Positions 51,199-59,992 of a DNA stretch of 64,000 nt are shown here, piece after piece (position 1 is the stretch's first letter; each line of letters begins with the position of its first letter). The notes beneath the pieces were generated by a model, which searched no databases, was not told the DNA's origin, and was given only the letters and a program-made list of their open reading frames with translations. Origin of the DNA: Euryarchaeota archaeon Ods02 (GTDB lineage: Archaea; Halobacteriota; Halobacteria; Halobacteriales; Halorutilaceae); the NCBI GenBank assembly GCA_028751075.1, contig JAQZDA010000003.1:62001-126000 (forward strand), in the 5' to 3' direction. A program made the position numbers and the translations under genes.

Positions 51199-52722
51199 TC
51201 AACCGCCTTCCACCAAGTCATCTAGCTCCTCCACCGTCTCCGTCCACCCCATACTGCGTAGCTGCCTCCTCAAGCCGGGGTCGTCCGCGGACACGGGACC
51301 GTAGTAGATGCAGTCGCGTTCCCGCCGCCACCAGTCACCGCTCTCCCTTCGTTCCTCCGGAGTCGTGTACCTGTATCTGTACCGTACTGCGCGGACGAAA
51401 CGCGGCGGCTCCTCCTCGAACGGAACCTCGCGGAACAACCCCTCGATGGCTTCGTCGCCCGCCAGCAGCTTCGCCGTCATGTGGACGAACCACGGGCAGC
51501 GTTGCGGCGAAGCTGTCATCGCGGCGAACCACATCTGCCAGTCCAACCGGTGGTGGTAGGGCGCCACCTGCGGCGGCCTCCGGCCGACGTCCGTCGGCTT
51601 CCCGTAGAAGAGATACGGCCGCCAGTCCGCGTCCTCCACCGGCATGTCGTCCCGGGTGGCCTCCACGACTACCTCGTACCTGGTCTTCGTGATGGAGCCG
51701 AACGCCCCGTACGTGTTCACGAGGTTGAAGGGGTCGAAGGATGCGTTCATCCGCTGACGCGGCGAAAGCATGTTGCGGACGGGGTAGAAGCTGAGCACCG
51801 CTACCAGGGCGAGCAGTCCGTAGGTCGCAATGGTGAACTCCGTGGGCGCAGGCTCCGGCTGCAGGATGGAGAGGGGTAACGCAGCCTCCAACACGGCGTC
51901 TTCGAACAAGCTGAACGCCTGCACCATCGTGAGGAAGTTCAGCCAGCTGAAGTTCCCCGAGAGCATCAGCCACGCCATGAACCCCACGGTGACTGCGCCG
52001 GCAGCCGCGGCCGCAACCTTCGGAGCGAAGTACAGGACCGGTATAAATAGCTCGACGAAGTGGTTGGTGGCGACGCCGAAGCGGTGGAACCACCTGGGTG
52101 CGTGGTGGACGTACCAGCTAACGGGGTTCGGCATCGGCTGAGTCTCGTAGTGGTAGTCGAGGCAGGTGAGGTCGCGCCAGCAGCTGTCGCCGCGTAGCTT
52201 GATCAACCCCGCGCCGAACATGTTCCGGAACAGGAGCCAGCGGAACAGCCAGATCGTTACCGCCGGCGCCGCCATCGACGGCGGCCCGAGGAAGACGCAG
52301 AGGAAACCGGTCTCCGTGAGCATGCTCTCCCAGCCGTAGCCGTAGAAAGTCTGACCCGCGTTCGCGAACGAGAGATACAGAGTCCACAGCGTCAGCCAGA
52401 GAGCGACGTGCACCGCTATCGCCGTCCAGCCGTCGAAGAAGCCGGGGAGTCCGAGAAACGCCGCCAGACTACCTAGGACGCCGGCGAACGCGGCAACCGC
52501 TATCCAGCGGTCGCCTCTGACGTAGTAGAACAGACTGGGTCGTTCGCGGAACTTCCAGCGACTGCGGTAGCTGTCGAGCGGCATCAGGCCGTGTTCACCG
52601 GCGAGAGGCCGATACTGACGTAGGGCGTTGAGGAACGCGAGGAGGTAGACGAAGGCGACGCCGCGGAGCAGAAGCCACCGCGCTACCTCGTAGCCGCCGG
52701 GGCTCCATAGCTCCAGAACCAT
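51199..52722 (-). CDS. Lipase maturation factor (LMF1) family membrane protein
   Basis: 507 residues. Family features are GYEVARWLLLRGVAFVYLLA at the N-terminus, FLCVFLGPP, LFRNMFGAGLIKLRGDSCWR with DLTCLDYHYETQPMPNPVSW, and HHAPRWFHRFGVATNHFVEL. The C-terminal soluble domain has APYHHRLDWQMWFAAM. There are about eight transmembrane helices. In animals LMF1 matures lipases in the ER. The prokaryotic role is unknown, although the conserved cysteines in the RGDSCWRDLTCLDYHYET loop suggest thiol chemistry. The convergent DCC1-like oxidoreductase supports that idea. Confidence 0.92.
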   Translation of the reverse strand: MVLELWSPGGYEVARWLLLRGVAFVYLLAFLNALRQYRPLAGEHGLMPLDSYRSRWKFRERPSLFYYVRGDRWIAVAAFAGVLGSLAAFLGLPGFFDGWTAIAVHVALWLTLWTLYLSFANAGQTFYGYGWESMLTETGFLCVFLGPPSMAAPAVTIWLFRWLLFRNMFGAGLIKLRGDSCWRDLTCLDYHYETQPMPNPVSWYVHHAPRWFHRFGVATNHFVELFIPVLYFAPKVAAAAAGAVTVGFMAWLMLSGNFSWLNFLTMVQAFSLFEDAVLEAALPLSILQPEPAPTEFTIATYGLLALVAVLSFYPVRNMLSPRQRMNASFDPFNLVNTYGAFGSITKTRYEVVVEATRDDMPVEDADWRPYLFYGKPTDVGRRPPQVAPYHHRLDWQMWFAAMTASPQRCPWFVHMTAKLLAGDEAIEGLFREVPFEEEPPRFVRAVRYRYRYTTPEERRESGDWWRRERDCIYYGPVSADDPGLRRQLRSMGWTETVEELDDLVEGG

Positions 52723-52784
52723 CGATGAACTGGCTAACGAAGCCGCCGGTGAAGGAAGTTACGACGATACAGGCTTCTGCCGTT

Positions 52785-53933
52785 CTACTGCTCTACCTTC
52801 TGCCGTTCCTCGATGGGAACGTACTCGACGCCGTGGCGGCCTGTGTAGTTGGCGCGCGGCCGCACCAGCCGGTTGTCGCTCTTCTGCTCCTGTATCTGCG
52901 CGGTCCAGCCGGCGCTGCGTCCGAACGCGAACATCGGGACGAAGAAGTCTATGGGGACGCCTAAGCTGTAGTAGACGCTGCCGCTGTAGAGGTCGACGTT
53001 CGGGCTGATGCCTTTCTCGCTGAGGTTCTTCTCCTCCTCGAGGTAGCTGACGACGTCCTCGATCAAGCCGTACCAGGGGGCGTCGGTGGCTTCGCTGATG
53101 CGTTCGCTCATATCCTTCAGAACCGTCGCCCGTGGATCCATCTCGCTGTACACGCGGTGGCCGAACCCGGGGACTCGTTCACCGCGTTCGAGCTTGTTCG
53201 CGAGGTAGGTTTCGACGTCCTGGTCGCCGTCCCTGATCTCCAAGAGCATCTCCATGACGTCCTGGTTCGCACCGCCGTGCAACGGACCCTTCAACGCGCC
53301 GACTGCACCGCTGACGGCGCTGTAGACGTTGCTCTCCGTCGACGAGATCACGCGGGAGGTGAACGTCGACGCGTTCAATCCATGGTCGGCGTGCAGCAGC
53401 AAGACGGTGTCGAGGACGTCGGCCTCCTCTTCCCTGGGTTCGTCGCCGGAGGTCATGTACAGGAAGTTCTCCGCGGAAGACAGGTCTTCCCGGGGTTCCA
53501 CGGGTTCGTCGCCCTGACGGCTGCGCTGAAGCGCCGCCAGTATCGTCGGGGTCTTCGCGAGCACAGACAAAGCGGCTTCACGGTCGCTGTCACCGGAGTC
53601 ACCGTAGATGGGTACCGCGGAAAGCGCGGTGCGGAGGACGTCCATGGGGACGGCGTCGTCGTGTGCGTGGACGACTATTTCCTCGACGCCGCGCGACAGA
53701 CCTCGTCGTTCGGCGAGCTCTTTCTCGAACTCGTCGAGGTCGTCCTGTGTCGGTAGCTTACCGTTCCACAGGAGGTAGGCTGTCTCCTCGTAGCTCGAGT
53801 GTTCCGCGAGGTCGAGGACGTCGACGCCGCGGTACAGTAGCTCGGGTGCGGCTCCGTCGATGTAGCTGATCTCGCTGTCGGCGACAACGACGTTCTCCAG
53901 TCCGATCCGCCGTACTTCCTCGGGTTCGGTCAT
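52785..53933 (-). CDS. gltA: Citrate synthase
   Basis: 382 residues from the ATG at 53933, with a GTG one codon earlier. Catalytic residues are visible: His in GPLHGGANQDVMEML, His in VPGFGHRVYSEMDPR, and Asp in ISPNVDLYSGSVYYSLGVP. ELLYRGVDVLDLAEHSSYEE is the conserved N-terminal part. It condenses acetyl-CoA and oxaloacetate. Length and motifs are those of archaeal type citrate/2-methylcitrate synthase; 2-methylcitrate activity cannot be excluded. It is transcribed alone, divergent from an aldo/keto reductase 112 bases away. Confidence 0.95.
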   Translation of the reverse strand: MTEPEEVRRIGLENVVVADSEISYIDGAAPELLYRGVDVLDLAEHSSYEETAYLLWNGKLPTQDDLDEFEKELAERRGLSRGVEEIVVHAHDDAVPMDVLRTALSAVPIYGDSGDSDREAALSVLAKTPTILAALQRSRQGDEPVEPREDLSSAENFLYMTSGDEPREEEADVLDTVLLLHADHGLNASTFTSRVISSTESNVYSAVSGAVGALKGPLHGGANQDVMEMLLEIRDGDQDVETYLANKLERGERVPGFGHRVYSEMDPRATVLKDMSERISEATDAPWYGLIEDVVSYLEEEKNLSEKGISPNVDLYSGSVYYSLGVPIDFFVPMFAFGRSAGWTAQIQEQKSDNRLVRPRANYTGRHGVEYVPIEERQKVEQ

Positions 53934-54045
53934 CACGTCAGATGACGTGGAGAGAGGTTAACTTTCTTGTGAAACTATCGAGAGCCCGACCGGCCTAACT
54001 GCTTCGGCCTGGATTCTACGTAAGATTCCACTTTACAACAACTGT

Positions 54046-54858
54046 ATGTCCGAGACAGAGATACCGGAGATAGGTCTGGGTACCTGGCAGAACACGTACT
54101 CCGAGGAATGCGTGGAGTCCGTGGAGGAAGCGTTGAACATGGGGTACAGGCACGTGGACACCGCGCAGGCGTACGACAACGAGGACCTCGTCGGGGAAGG
54201 CATCCGACGCGCGGACGTCGACCGCGACGACGTCTACCTCGCGACCAAGGTATGGATCGACAACCTCGGAGCGGGTGACGTCGTCGAAAGCCTGAACAGG
54301 AGCCTCGACAGACTCGGCACGGAGTACGTCGACCTCGTATACGTCCACTGGCCTGCGGGGGAGTACAGCCCGGAGGACACGCTTCAGGCGTTCGACGAAG
54401 CCGTGGAGCTCGGGCTCACGGACGACGTCGGCGTCAGCAACTTCCCGCCGTGGCGCGTCGACGAAGCCAGGGAGATACTGGAGAACCCCGTGAAGGCGAA
54501 CCAGGTGGAGATGCATCCGCTTCTCCAGCAGGACGAGATGCTGGGCTTCCTCAGGGAACGCGGCATCGACCTCGTCGCTTACTCTCCGTTAGCCCGTGAC
54601 GACGTAGAGACGGTGTCCGCGCTCTCGGAGATAGCGAGGAAACACGGGGTGTCGGAGTACCAGGTGGCTCTTTCGTGGCTGAAGGAGAAGGAAGGCGTGA
54701 AACCTATTCCGAAGGCGTCTAGCATACGACACCTGCGTGAGAACCTACGCGCTATGGAGCTGGAGCTCGAGGACGACGACCTCAGGAAGATAGAGTCCAT
54801 TCCGCGGGAACAGCGGCTGGTCGACCCGGATTTCTCCGCGGAGTGGGGAGTCGTTTGA
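54046..54858 (+). CDS. Aldo/keto reductase (2,5-diketogluconate reductase-like)
   Basis: 270 residues, the compact AKR form. Visible motifs are EIGLGTWQNTY, MGYRHVDTAQAYDNEDLVGEG with the catalytic Asp and Tyr, TKVWIDN with the Lys, LVYVHWP with the His, VGVSNF, and the nucleotide-binding IPKASSIRHLRENL. It reduces small aldehydes or ketones with NADPH, and the physiological substrate is unknown. It is a separate transcription unit between citrate synthase and a hydrolase. It is not closely related to the longer AKR at 25.4-26.3 kb. Confidence 0.9.
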   Translation: MSETEIPEIGLGTWQNTYSEECVESVEEALNMGYRHVDTAQAYDNEDLVGEGIRRADVDRDDVYLATKVWIDNLGAGDVVESLNRSLDRLGTEYVDLVYVHWPAGEYSPEDTLQAFDEAVELGLTDDVGVSNFPPWRVDEAREILENPVKANQVEMHPLLQQDEMLGFLRERGIDLVAYSPLARDDVETVSALSEIARKHGVSEYQVALSWLKEKEGVKPIPKASSIRHLRENLRAMELELEDDDLRKIESIPREQRLVDPDFSAEWGVV

Positions 54859-54900
54859 ACGACGAGTATAGAGCAACAGCTCCAGACAGTCTTCTGTAGG

Positions 54901-55839
54901 CTACGACGCGGACGAAAGGTCTTCGACGACTCTGTCGATGCAGCCGCGTCCGGGGACGTAGAAGGAGAAGTGATCGGGGACGTCTTCCACGTGGTGTTCC
55001 CTCAGGTTGTCGGGGGTGTTCCCGTTGCAGCCGCTTCCCCCCAGCGAAGCCTGCAAGGTCATCAATCGGTAGTACTGGTTCAACGTGCGGTCGCCTTCCG
55101 TCCGGTAGCTGTGTAGCTCGTCCACGGAGGTCCGTATAGCTCCTCCGTATCTTCCGTCGAACGACACCGAGCGCCCGGGTACAGTGGCTCCCATGACTGC
55201 GACGGTGTCTACGACGTCGTGTCTGCTGAGCTCCCTGAGATGTTCTAACCCGGAGAGCACGAGACGGGCTCCTATGGAGTTAGAGACCAGGTTGAACCTG
55301 GTGTCGGGGTTGCGTTCGCTGTAGTCGCTGGCGAACTCAGCTAGCTTGACTCCGTTCCTGTCAGCTATCTCACGGGTGGTCTTCCACTGTGTCGGCGGCT
55401 GGCTGGCGTCCCACGTGAACGCAAAGACGGGGTGGCTGTAGTCGTTCCGCCTCATGCTGTGTTCGAACATCGAGGCGCGGCCGACGGCGTCGCGCTCCGA
55501 CGCCATCCAGCCGTGGACGAACACCGTTACCTCCTCGGGTGGGTCGTCGTCGAACCCCCGTGGTTCATCCACGACGTCGTACTCCTCTTCCGGACGGTTC
55601 CTCTTCAACATGTGTTCGTCGGCACCCAGTAGCTCTACCACGGGGTTGTCCGGTGAGACAGGGGTGGACGCCAGGTCGGTGGCTCTGTAGTGTCCTCTCG
55701 TCGTCACACGCGGATACTCCACCGGGGTTTCGTCGTGCAGGAACTCCTCGAGACCGAGGTTGAAGATGCAGAGGGCGACAGGTTCCTTCAACGGCGCGAC
55801 GGAGTCCGCTGCGTCCAGTATACGTGTCCCGGATACCAT
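54901..55839 (-). CDS. Alpha/beta hydrolase-fold protein
   Basis: 312 residues. The oxyanion segment is VTVFVHGWMASERDAVGRAS, and the nucleophile elbow is NLVSNSIGARLVLSGL, where G-x-S-x-G is replaced by S-N-S-I-G, as in DUF900-type serine hydrolases. A Trp-rich segment FAFTWDASQPPTQWKTTREI lies between. The C-terminal HHVEDVPDHFSFYVPGRGC may contain the catalytic His. The first 90 residues are acidic and unassigned. Three cysteines near the end (SGCNGN, GRGCIDR) may form a disulfide. Esterase or lipase activity is likely. No genetic partner is evident. Confidence 0.75.
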   Translation of the reverse strand: MVSGTRILDAADSVAPLKEPVALCIFNLGLEEFLHDETPVEYPRVTTRGHYRATDLASTPVSPDNPVVELLGADEHMLKRNRPEEEYDVVDEPRGFDDDPPEEVTVFVHGWMASERDAVGRASMFEHSMRRNDYSHPVFAFTWDASQPPTQWKTTREIADRNGVKLAEFASDYSERNPDTRFNLVSNSIGARLVLSGLEHLRELSRHDVVDTVAVMGATVPGRSVSFDGRYGGAIRTSVDELHSYRTEGDRTLNQYYRLMTLQASLGGSGCNGNTPDNLREHHVEDVPDHFSFYVPGRGCIDRVVEDLSSAS

Positions 55840-55955
55840 GGGATACAGGATAGTGTACCACGAGAGATAGTGATGCGCTCTAGATACCTAGAGCCGGGCT
55901 CCGGAGAGGCCGATGACTTCTCGGTGTAGTCCGTACAGGAAGCGGGAGAGTGGAG

Positions 55956-56600
55956 TCAGTCGAACCGCTCTACCTTTGGTTCGTCGTCCGTGTCATCCTG
56001 GGTTTCTACGGCGTCGACGGCGTCGAGCGCACGGTCGACGAACTCCGAGAACCCGTAGACGAAGACCTGTCCACCCACCTCTTCGACTGCAGCGTCCACT
56101 GCGGACACCAGGTCGTCGTCGGGTGAGAGAATCTCCAGATGACACCCCTCGGCTTCTACGTCCTCCAGTCGACTTCGGTGTGCGGGTTCGTCGTCCTCGT
56201 AGACCACTGCTGCTTCACCTTCCCGGTCGACGGCTCTCTCCGCGATAGCTAACGCGGGACCCACCCCCGGTCCTCCCGAGAGCACGGTGACGGCGTCCTC
56301 GTCCTCGAGGTAGCTTCGGCCGTATGGTCCGTCGACCTCGACGACGTCACCTGGTTCGAGCTCCTGGAGCCTGGGGCTTAGCTCGCCCTCGGGGTCTATC
56401 TCGACGGTGAACTCTAATTCGTCGTCGGGGTACGGGGAGGAGATAGTGTAGTGTCTTACGACGCGGGCTCCGTCGACGTCAAGCGCGACCTGGACGAACT
56501 GTCCCGGTCGTGCGTCTGGGAACGGTGACTCGACGGTGAGGGCGAAGTTGTCCCCGCCGACGTCTTCGTTCCGGAGGACCTCTGCTTCCACGGCTTCCAT
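55956..56600 (-). CDS. Ferredoxin-NADP reductase-like FAD oxidoreductase
   Basis: 214 residues. The FAD domain has PGQFVQVALDV and the signature RHYTISSP, followed by GDVVEVDGPYG. The NAD(P) half starts VTVLSGGPGVGPALAIAERA and ends with GGQVFVYGFSEFVDRAL. It is shorter than typical FNR and has a small acidic tail. Likely roles are electron transfer between NAD(P)H and a ferredoxin or P450 system. A P450 gene occurs 10 kb away but not in linkage. The gene is alone on its strand here. Confidence 0.88.
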   Translation of the reverse strand: MEAVEAEVLRNEDVGGDNFALTVESPFPDARPGQFVQVALDVDGARVVRHYTISSPYPDDELEFTVEIDPEGELSPRLQELEPGDVVEVDGPYGRSYLEDEDAVTVLSGGPGVGPALAIAERAVDREGEAAVVYEDDEPAHRSRLEDVEAEGCHLEILSPDDDLVSAVDAAVEEVGGQVFVYGFSEFVDRALDAVDAVETQDDTDDEPKVERFD

Positions 56601-56721
56601 GGCTCGGGTTGCCGGTCACCGGTGAAATGAGCTTCCCTTTCCACTCAATTGCGCTTTCTTCGCGGATGTGCATACGTACGTCTGACTTAGGTTTTTATGG
56701 AATCCAGCCGAAGGAACGCGT

Positions 56722-56874
56722 ATGAAGCCGACCTACGTCAACGTCGATCTACCTGCGGACGTCGTGGAGGAGCTTGACGAGACCGCGGAGGAGGAGGACA
56801 TGACGCGGAGCAGCGTGACCTCGGAGATGCTTGCGGAGTGGCTGGAGAACCAGGGGTACGAAAACTATATCTGA
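56722..56874 (+). CDS. 50-residue ribbon-helix-helix protein
   Basis: A short gene from ATG 56722 to TGA 56874. The sequence begins with a strand (KPTYVNVDLPADVVEELDE), then a turn (EEEDMTRSSVTSEMLAEW) and a second helix (LENQGYENY), the plan of a MetJ/Arc/CopG DNA-binding domain, with the strand residues Y5, N7 and D9 facing DNA. RHH proteins of this size are dimeric repressors or antitoxins. No toxin gene follows; the next gene, 21 bases downstream, is an RNA-binding-domain protein. It could be an orphan regulator. A TATA-like ggtttttatgg lies about 28 bases upstream of the ATG. Confidence 0.7.
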   Translation: MKPTYVNVDLPADVVEELDETAEEEDMTRSSVTSEMLAEWLENQGYENYI

Positions 56875-56895
56875 CGCCGTCGGAACCCCTCTACC

Positions 56896-57309
56896 GTGGA
56901 GTTCCACTACGTAGACCTCAGGTGCTTCTGCTACGCCACGGAGGACTTCGACCGCGTAGAGCAAGCGCTGGAGCTCTATCTGCCGGAGGAAGCCGAGGTA
57001 GAGGTGGATACCTCCGAAGGCCATCACGGCGACGAGATACAGGTGCTGTCGACGCGTGTCGACAACGCCGACGACGTCAGGTACGTCTTCGACCGCGTCC
57101 TCGACGCCGGAGTCGAAGAAGTACACGACGAGGTGGAGCAGAGGCTGGACGACGACTGCAAGTTCCACCTCCGTCTGGACAAGCAGGCGGCTTTCGACGA
57201 ACGGTCGAAGCTCGGTCGCGGCATACAGCTGAGCGCGAAGGTGGAGGCGTATCCCGCGAAACGGGAGAACGCTCTCGAAGCCGTGGAACGCAGCCTGTTC
57301 GACGGCTAG
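56896..57309 (+). CDS. COG1325-type RNA-binding-domain protein
   Basis: 137 residues from GTG 56896. The sequence follows archaeal COG1325 (predicted exosome-associated) proteins: VDLRCFCYATEDFDRVEQAL, then EGHHGDEIQVLSTRVDNADD, and FHLRLDKQAAFDERSKLGRG with the KQAAF-type segment. These proteins are thought to bind RNA through a ferredoxin-like fold and are encoded near ribosome or RNA-processing genes in other archaea. It follows the RHH gene by 21 bases on the same strand and may be co-transcribed. The convergent gene is the ACT protein. Confidence 0.8.
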   Translation: MEFHYVDLRCFCYATEDFDRVEQALELYLPEEAEVEVDTSEGHHGDEIQVLSTRVDNADDVRYVFDRVLDAGVEEVHDEVEQRLDDDCKFHLRLDKQAAFDERSKLGRGIQLSAKVEAYPAKRENALEAVERSLFDG

Positions 57310-57339
57310 AGGTTAGACTGTGACGCGTGCCGACCGCGG

Positions 57340-57975
57340 TCATCTGCTGGATTCCGCGGCTGCGATGACGTCCTCGATTGTCTCGAGGGCGTCGACTGCG
57401 GCGCGTTTCTCGACGACGATGATGGTCTCGGTGTAGCAGCTGGTGATGTCGACGATGTTTATCTCCTCGCCGGTAAACCGGGACACGAGGTGTGCGAGCA
57501 CTCCGGGGACCTCGACGATGTCGTCGGGGCTCTCCACGGTGATGCAGGTGAGGTCGGTGTTCTCCTCGACGACGCCGGAGACACCGTCGCGTACCTCGTC
57601 GGCGCGGGTGTCGTCGACGACGATGGTGGTGTAGCTCCGGCCGCGGACCATATGGAAGAACCCGGAGCCGGAGTCGACGTCCTCGACCTCCTCCGCGGTT
57701 ATGCTGACGACGTTACCCCGCAGGGAGACGCGGCTGTCGGCGAGGACCTCGCGGACGCGGTCGAGCTCGTCGGTGCCTTCCTCCTGCAGCTGTTCACCGT
57801 ACCGACGTACCGCGGTGGTGACGGCTTCGATGTCGACCTCCCGTCCTATCTCATCCTCGACCTCGGGTTTGATGCGTCGGGCGAGCGCGCGGTAGTTGAC
57901 TACGTCCTCCCGCATAGCCTCGACCATGTAGGGGTACCTTGACGTGATCTCGCGGCAGCGTTCAGCCAGAGACAT
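57340..57975 (-). CDS. ACT-domain regulatory protein
   Basis: 211 residues from ATG 57975. The first 80 residues are helical (YRALARRIKPEVEDEIGREV, IEAVTTAVRRYGEQLQEEG), and the last 120 carry two ACT-like units (FFHMVRGRSYTTIVVDDTRA, DLTCITVESPDDIVEVPGVL with AHLVSRFTGEEINIVDI). ACT pairs bind amino acids and tune enzymes or transcription. It is divergent from argG with about 120 bases between the starts, so a role in arginine or amino-acid-responsive control is plausible, though not shown. Confidence 0.82.
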   Translation of the reverse strand: MSLAERCREITSRYPYMVEAMREDVVNYRALARRIKPEVEDEIGREVDIEAVTTAVRRYGEQLQEEGTDELDRVREVLADSRVSLRGNVVSITAEEVEDVDSGSGFFHMVRGRSYTTIVVDDTRADEVRDGVSGVVEENTDLTCITVESPDDIVEVPGVLAHLVSRFTGEEINIVDITSCYTETIIVVEKRAAVDALETIEDVIAAAESSR

Positions 57976-58094
57976 ACGGATGAAGATGGATGAAGGTGGC
58001 ATAAATATGCCGCATAACGCGGGCTAAACGGCGTAAATACTCCACCGCTGGTACAAAGACAACACTTTTGGCTGTCGCCCTCCAGACTACAGGT

Positions 58095-59282
58095 ATGACG
58101 AAGAAGGTAGTGCTCGCGTTCTCGGGAGGCCTCGACACAAGCGTATGCGTACCGATGCTGCAGGAGGAGTACGGCTACGACGAGGTGATCCCCGTCGTAG
58201 TAGACGTCGGACAGCCGGAGGACGACATGCAGGAGGCGTACGACCGCGCAGAAGAGCTAGAGCTCGATCTCAGGGTAGTCGACGCATCCGAGGAGTTCGT
58301 CGAGGAGATGATCTACCCATCCATACAGGCGAACGGCAGCTACGAAGGCTACCCCATGGGCACCAGCATGGCCCGCCCCGTCATCGCCCGACACTGCCTC
58401 CGCATCGCCGAGGAAGAGGGCGCGGAAGGCCTCGCCCACGGCTGCACGGGGAAGGGCAACGACCAGCTCCGGTTCGAAGCCGTCTGGCGGCGGAGCGACC
58501 TCGAGATAATCGCCCCCATGCGCGAACACAACCTGACTCGCGAATGGGAGCTCGAGTACTGCAGGGAACACGACATCGACGTCGAAGCCACGGAGGAGGA
58601 GCCCTGGAGCATCGACAGCAACGTCTGGAGCCGCTCCGTCGAGGGCGGCGAGCTAGAGGACCCCGCTACGGAGCCCCCGGAGGAGGTGTTCGAGTGGACG
58701 ACGTCGCCCGACGACGCACCCGACGGCGGACAGACCGTGGAGATCGAGTTCGAGGAAGGCGAACCCGTCGCCGTCGACGGCGAAGAGCTCGCACCCGTGG
58801 AGCTAGTGAAGCACGTCAACGACGTCGCCGGCAGCCACGGCGTCGGCAGGAACGACATGATGGAGGACCGCGTGCTCGGCTTGAAGGTCCGCGAGGTCTA
58901 CGAACACCCCGCCGCCACCACCCTGCTGAAGGCGCACCGCGACCTCGAGAGCCTCGTCTTCACCCGCCGACAGCTCAAGCACAAGCAGGGGATAGAGACG
59001 GAGTGGAGCGACCTCGCGTACGCCGGCCTCGTCGACGAACCCCTGTTCCACGACCTGCAGGCGTACGTCGACAGCAGCCAGGAGCAGGTCACCGGCTCCG
59101 TCAGGGTGAAGCTCCACAAGGGCAGCGTCCGCGTCGTCGGCCGCGAGAGCCCCCACGCGCTTTACGAGGGCGGCATGGTGTCGTTCGACGAAGGAAGCGT
59201 CACCGACTCGATCGACCAGACCGACGCCGTCGGCTTCAGCAAGTACCACGGGATACAGGGCAGGATGCGGGACTGGTACTGA
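58095..59282 (+). CDS. argG: Argininosuccinate synthase
   Basis: 395 residues from ATG 58095. The PP-loop ATP site is VVLAFSGGLDTSVCVPMLQ. Citrulline and aspartate sites follow in YPMGTSMARPVIARH and AHGCTGKGNDQLRFE, with IDSNVWSRSVEGGELEDP. It condenses citrulline with aspartate for arginine synthesis. The frame opens nine codons earlier at 58068, but the region is non-acidic and 58095 gives the usual start MTKKVVLAFSGG. The 3' end is duplicated 600 bases downstream, enclosing a toxin-antitoxin pair. The partner argH is not in the window. Confidence 0.96.
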   Translation: MTKKVVLAFSGGLDTSVCVPMLQEEYGYDEVIPVVVDVGQPEDDMQEAYDRAEELELDLRVVDASEEFVEEMIYPSIQANGSYEGYPMGTSMARPVIARHCLRIAEEEGAEGLAHGCTGKGNDQLRFEAVWRRSDLEIIAPMREHNLTREWELEYCREHDIDVEATEEEPWSIDSNVWSRSVEGGELEDPATEPPEEVFEWTTSPDDAPDGGQTVEIEFEEGEPVAVDGEELAPVELVKHVNDVAGSHGVGRNDMMEDRVLGLKVREVYEHPAATTLLKAHRDLESLVFTRRQLKHKQGIETEWSDLAYAGLVDEPLFHDLQAYVDSSQEQVTGSVRVKLHKGSVRVVGRESPHALYEGGMVSFDEGSVTDSIDQTDAVGFSKYHGIQGRMRDWY

Positions 59283-59326
59283 GATAGTGGGGAGTAGCTG
59301 ACGCCGACACACTGCCTGACAGAGCT

Positions 59327-59614
59327 CTAGTAACCGTATCGTTCGTGTGCGTCGTCGATGTCCAGTATCTCGGTAACCCGGACCTCGTCTCTATCCTCGT
59401 AGACGTCGTAGAAAGCAGTGTACCTCCGTGAGATATGCATCCTGTAACGTTCTTCTCCGTCTATCACGAGCTTCTCCTTGTCTCCCTTACCTCTCCCGGG
59501 GTAAGGATGGTCGGATAGCTTCCGCAGGTTGTCCCTTACTATGCGTTCGCTCTTGTCGTCCAGATTCCGGAGGAACTCGTCGGCGTCGGGATGCAGCAAG
59601 ACGTCGTAGCTCAT
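59327..59614 (-). CDS. RelE/ParE-family toxin
   Basis: 95 residues. The RelE fold is apparent: MSYDVLLHPDADEFLRNLDD, helix SERIVRDNLRKLSDHPYPGR, then strands KEKLVIDGEERYRMHISRRY and TAFYDVYEDRDEVRVTEILD, ending DDAHERYGY. Basic and tyrosine residues in the last strands fit an mRNA interferase of the archaeal RelE group. Its start overlaps the antitoxin stop by four bases, a classic antitoxin-first toxin-antitoxin operon. The pair lies between argG and the duplicated argG end. Confidence 0.9.
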   Translation of the reverse strand: MSYDVLLHPDADEFLRNLDDKSERIVRDNLRKLSDHPYPGRGKGDKEKLVIDGEERYRMHISRRYTAFYDVYEDRDEVRVTEILDIDDAHERYGY

Positions 59615-59811
59615 CCATCTAACGGCACGAGGTCGTCGGAGTCCATCTCCTCGGTCTCACGCATGCGTTCCGCGAGCTCCTCCCTGTTCCTCATCCGTCG
59701 TTCACGGATTAGCTCCGTAATCACGTCGTCGTACGACTCCCCGACGTCCTTCATCTCGTGGAGCCTCTCCCGGGTCTCCTCGGACACCCTGATGGTCTTG
59801 TCCACCGACAT
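59611..59811 (-). CDS. Antitoxin, VapB/RHH-like
   Basis: 66 residues. The N-terminal MSVDKTIRVSEETRERLHEM is a ribbon then helix, followed by KDVGESYDDVITELIRERRM as the second helix, the plan of a ribbon-helix-helix repressor. The C-terminal helix (NREELAERMRETEEMDSDDL) would wrap the RelE-type toxin encoded next. It should repress its own operon. A perfect 14-base palindrome overlaps its start codon. Antitoxin and toxin overlap by ATGA. Confidence 0.88.
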   Translation of the reverse strand: MSVDKTIRVSEETRERLHEMKDVGESYDDVITELIRERRMRNREELAERMRETEEMDSDDLVPLDG

Positions 59812-59821
59812 GTATACATGT
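59808..59821 (-). promoter_or_regulatory. Palindromic operator over the antitoxin start
   Basis: acatgtatacatgt is a perfect 14-base palindrome that includes the antitoxin ATG. tgtatgcat on its outer side partly repeats the half-site. It is the expected position for autoregulation by an RHH antitoxin. The tatac core may also act as the promoter. Confidence 0.55.
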
Positions 59822-59880
59822 ATGCATTGTAGGCGGACGCATAAAACGGTTACGTGGGCTTAGGCCATTACTCCATCGTG

Positions 59881-59943
59881 CAGACCGGAGCCGGCTTCAG
59901 CAAGTACCACGGGATACAGAGCCGGAAGTGCGACTGGTACTGA
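59881..59943 (+). repeat. Duplicated 3' end of argG
   Basis: 63 bases repeat the last 66 bases of argG (59217-59282), including its stop codon. The copy still reads GFSKYHGIQ and CDWY before TGA. There is one 3-base gap and a few substitutions, and a 27-base run around the central KYHG codons is unchanged. The two copies flank 600 bases that hold only the RelE-type toxin-antitoxin pair. This is the footprint expected when an element inserts at a gene end and restores it, or of a past gene-end duplication. Confidence 0.85.
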
Positions 59944-59992
59944 CGCTTCTCCCGCAAATGCGGCTCGGCCGGTGTTCAGGCGTGAGCACGAT

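Noticed and set aside
58145-59287. A 380-residue frame overlapping argG
   Set aside because: Arg/Gly/Pro-rich composition typical of an alternative frame in a high-GC acidic gene. argG in its own frame is unmistakable.
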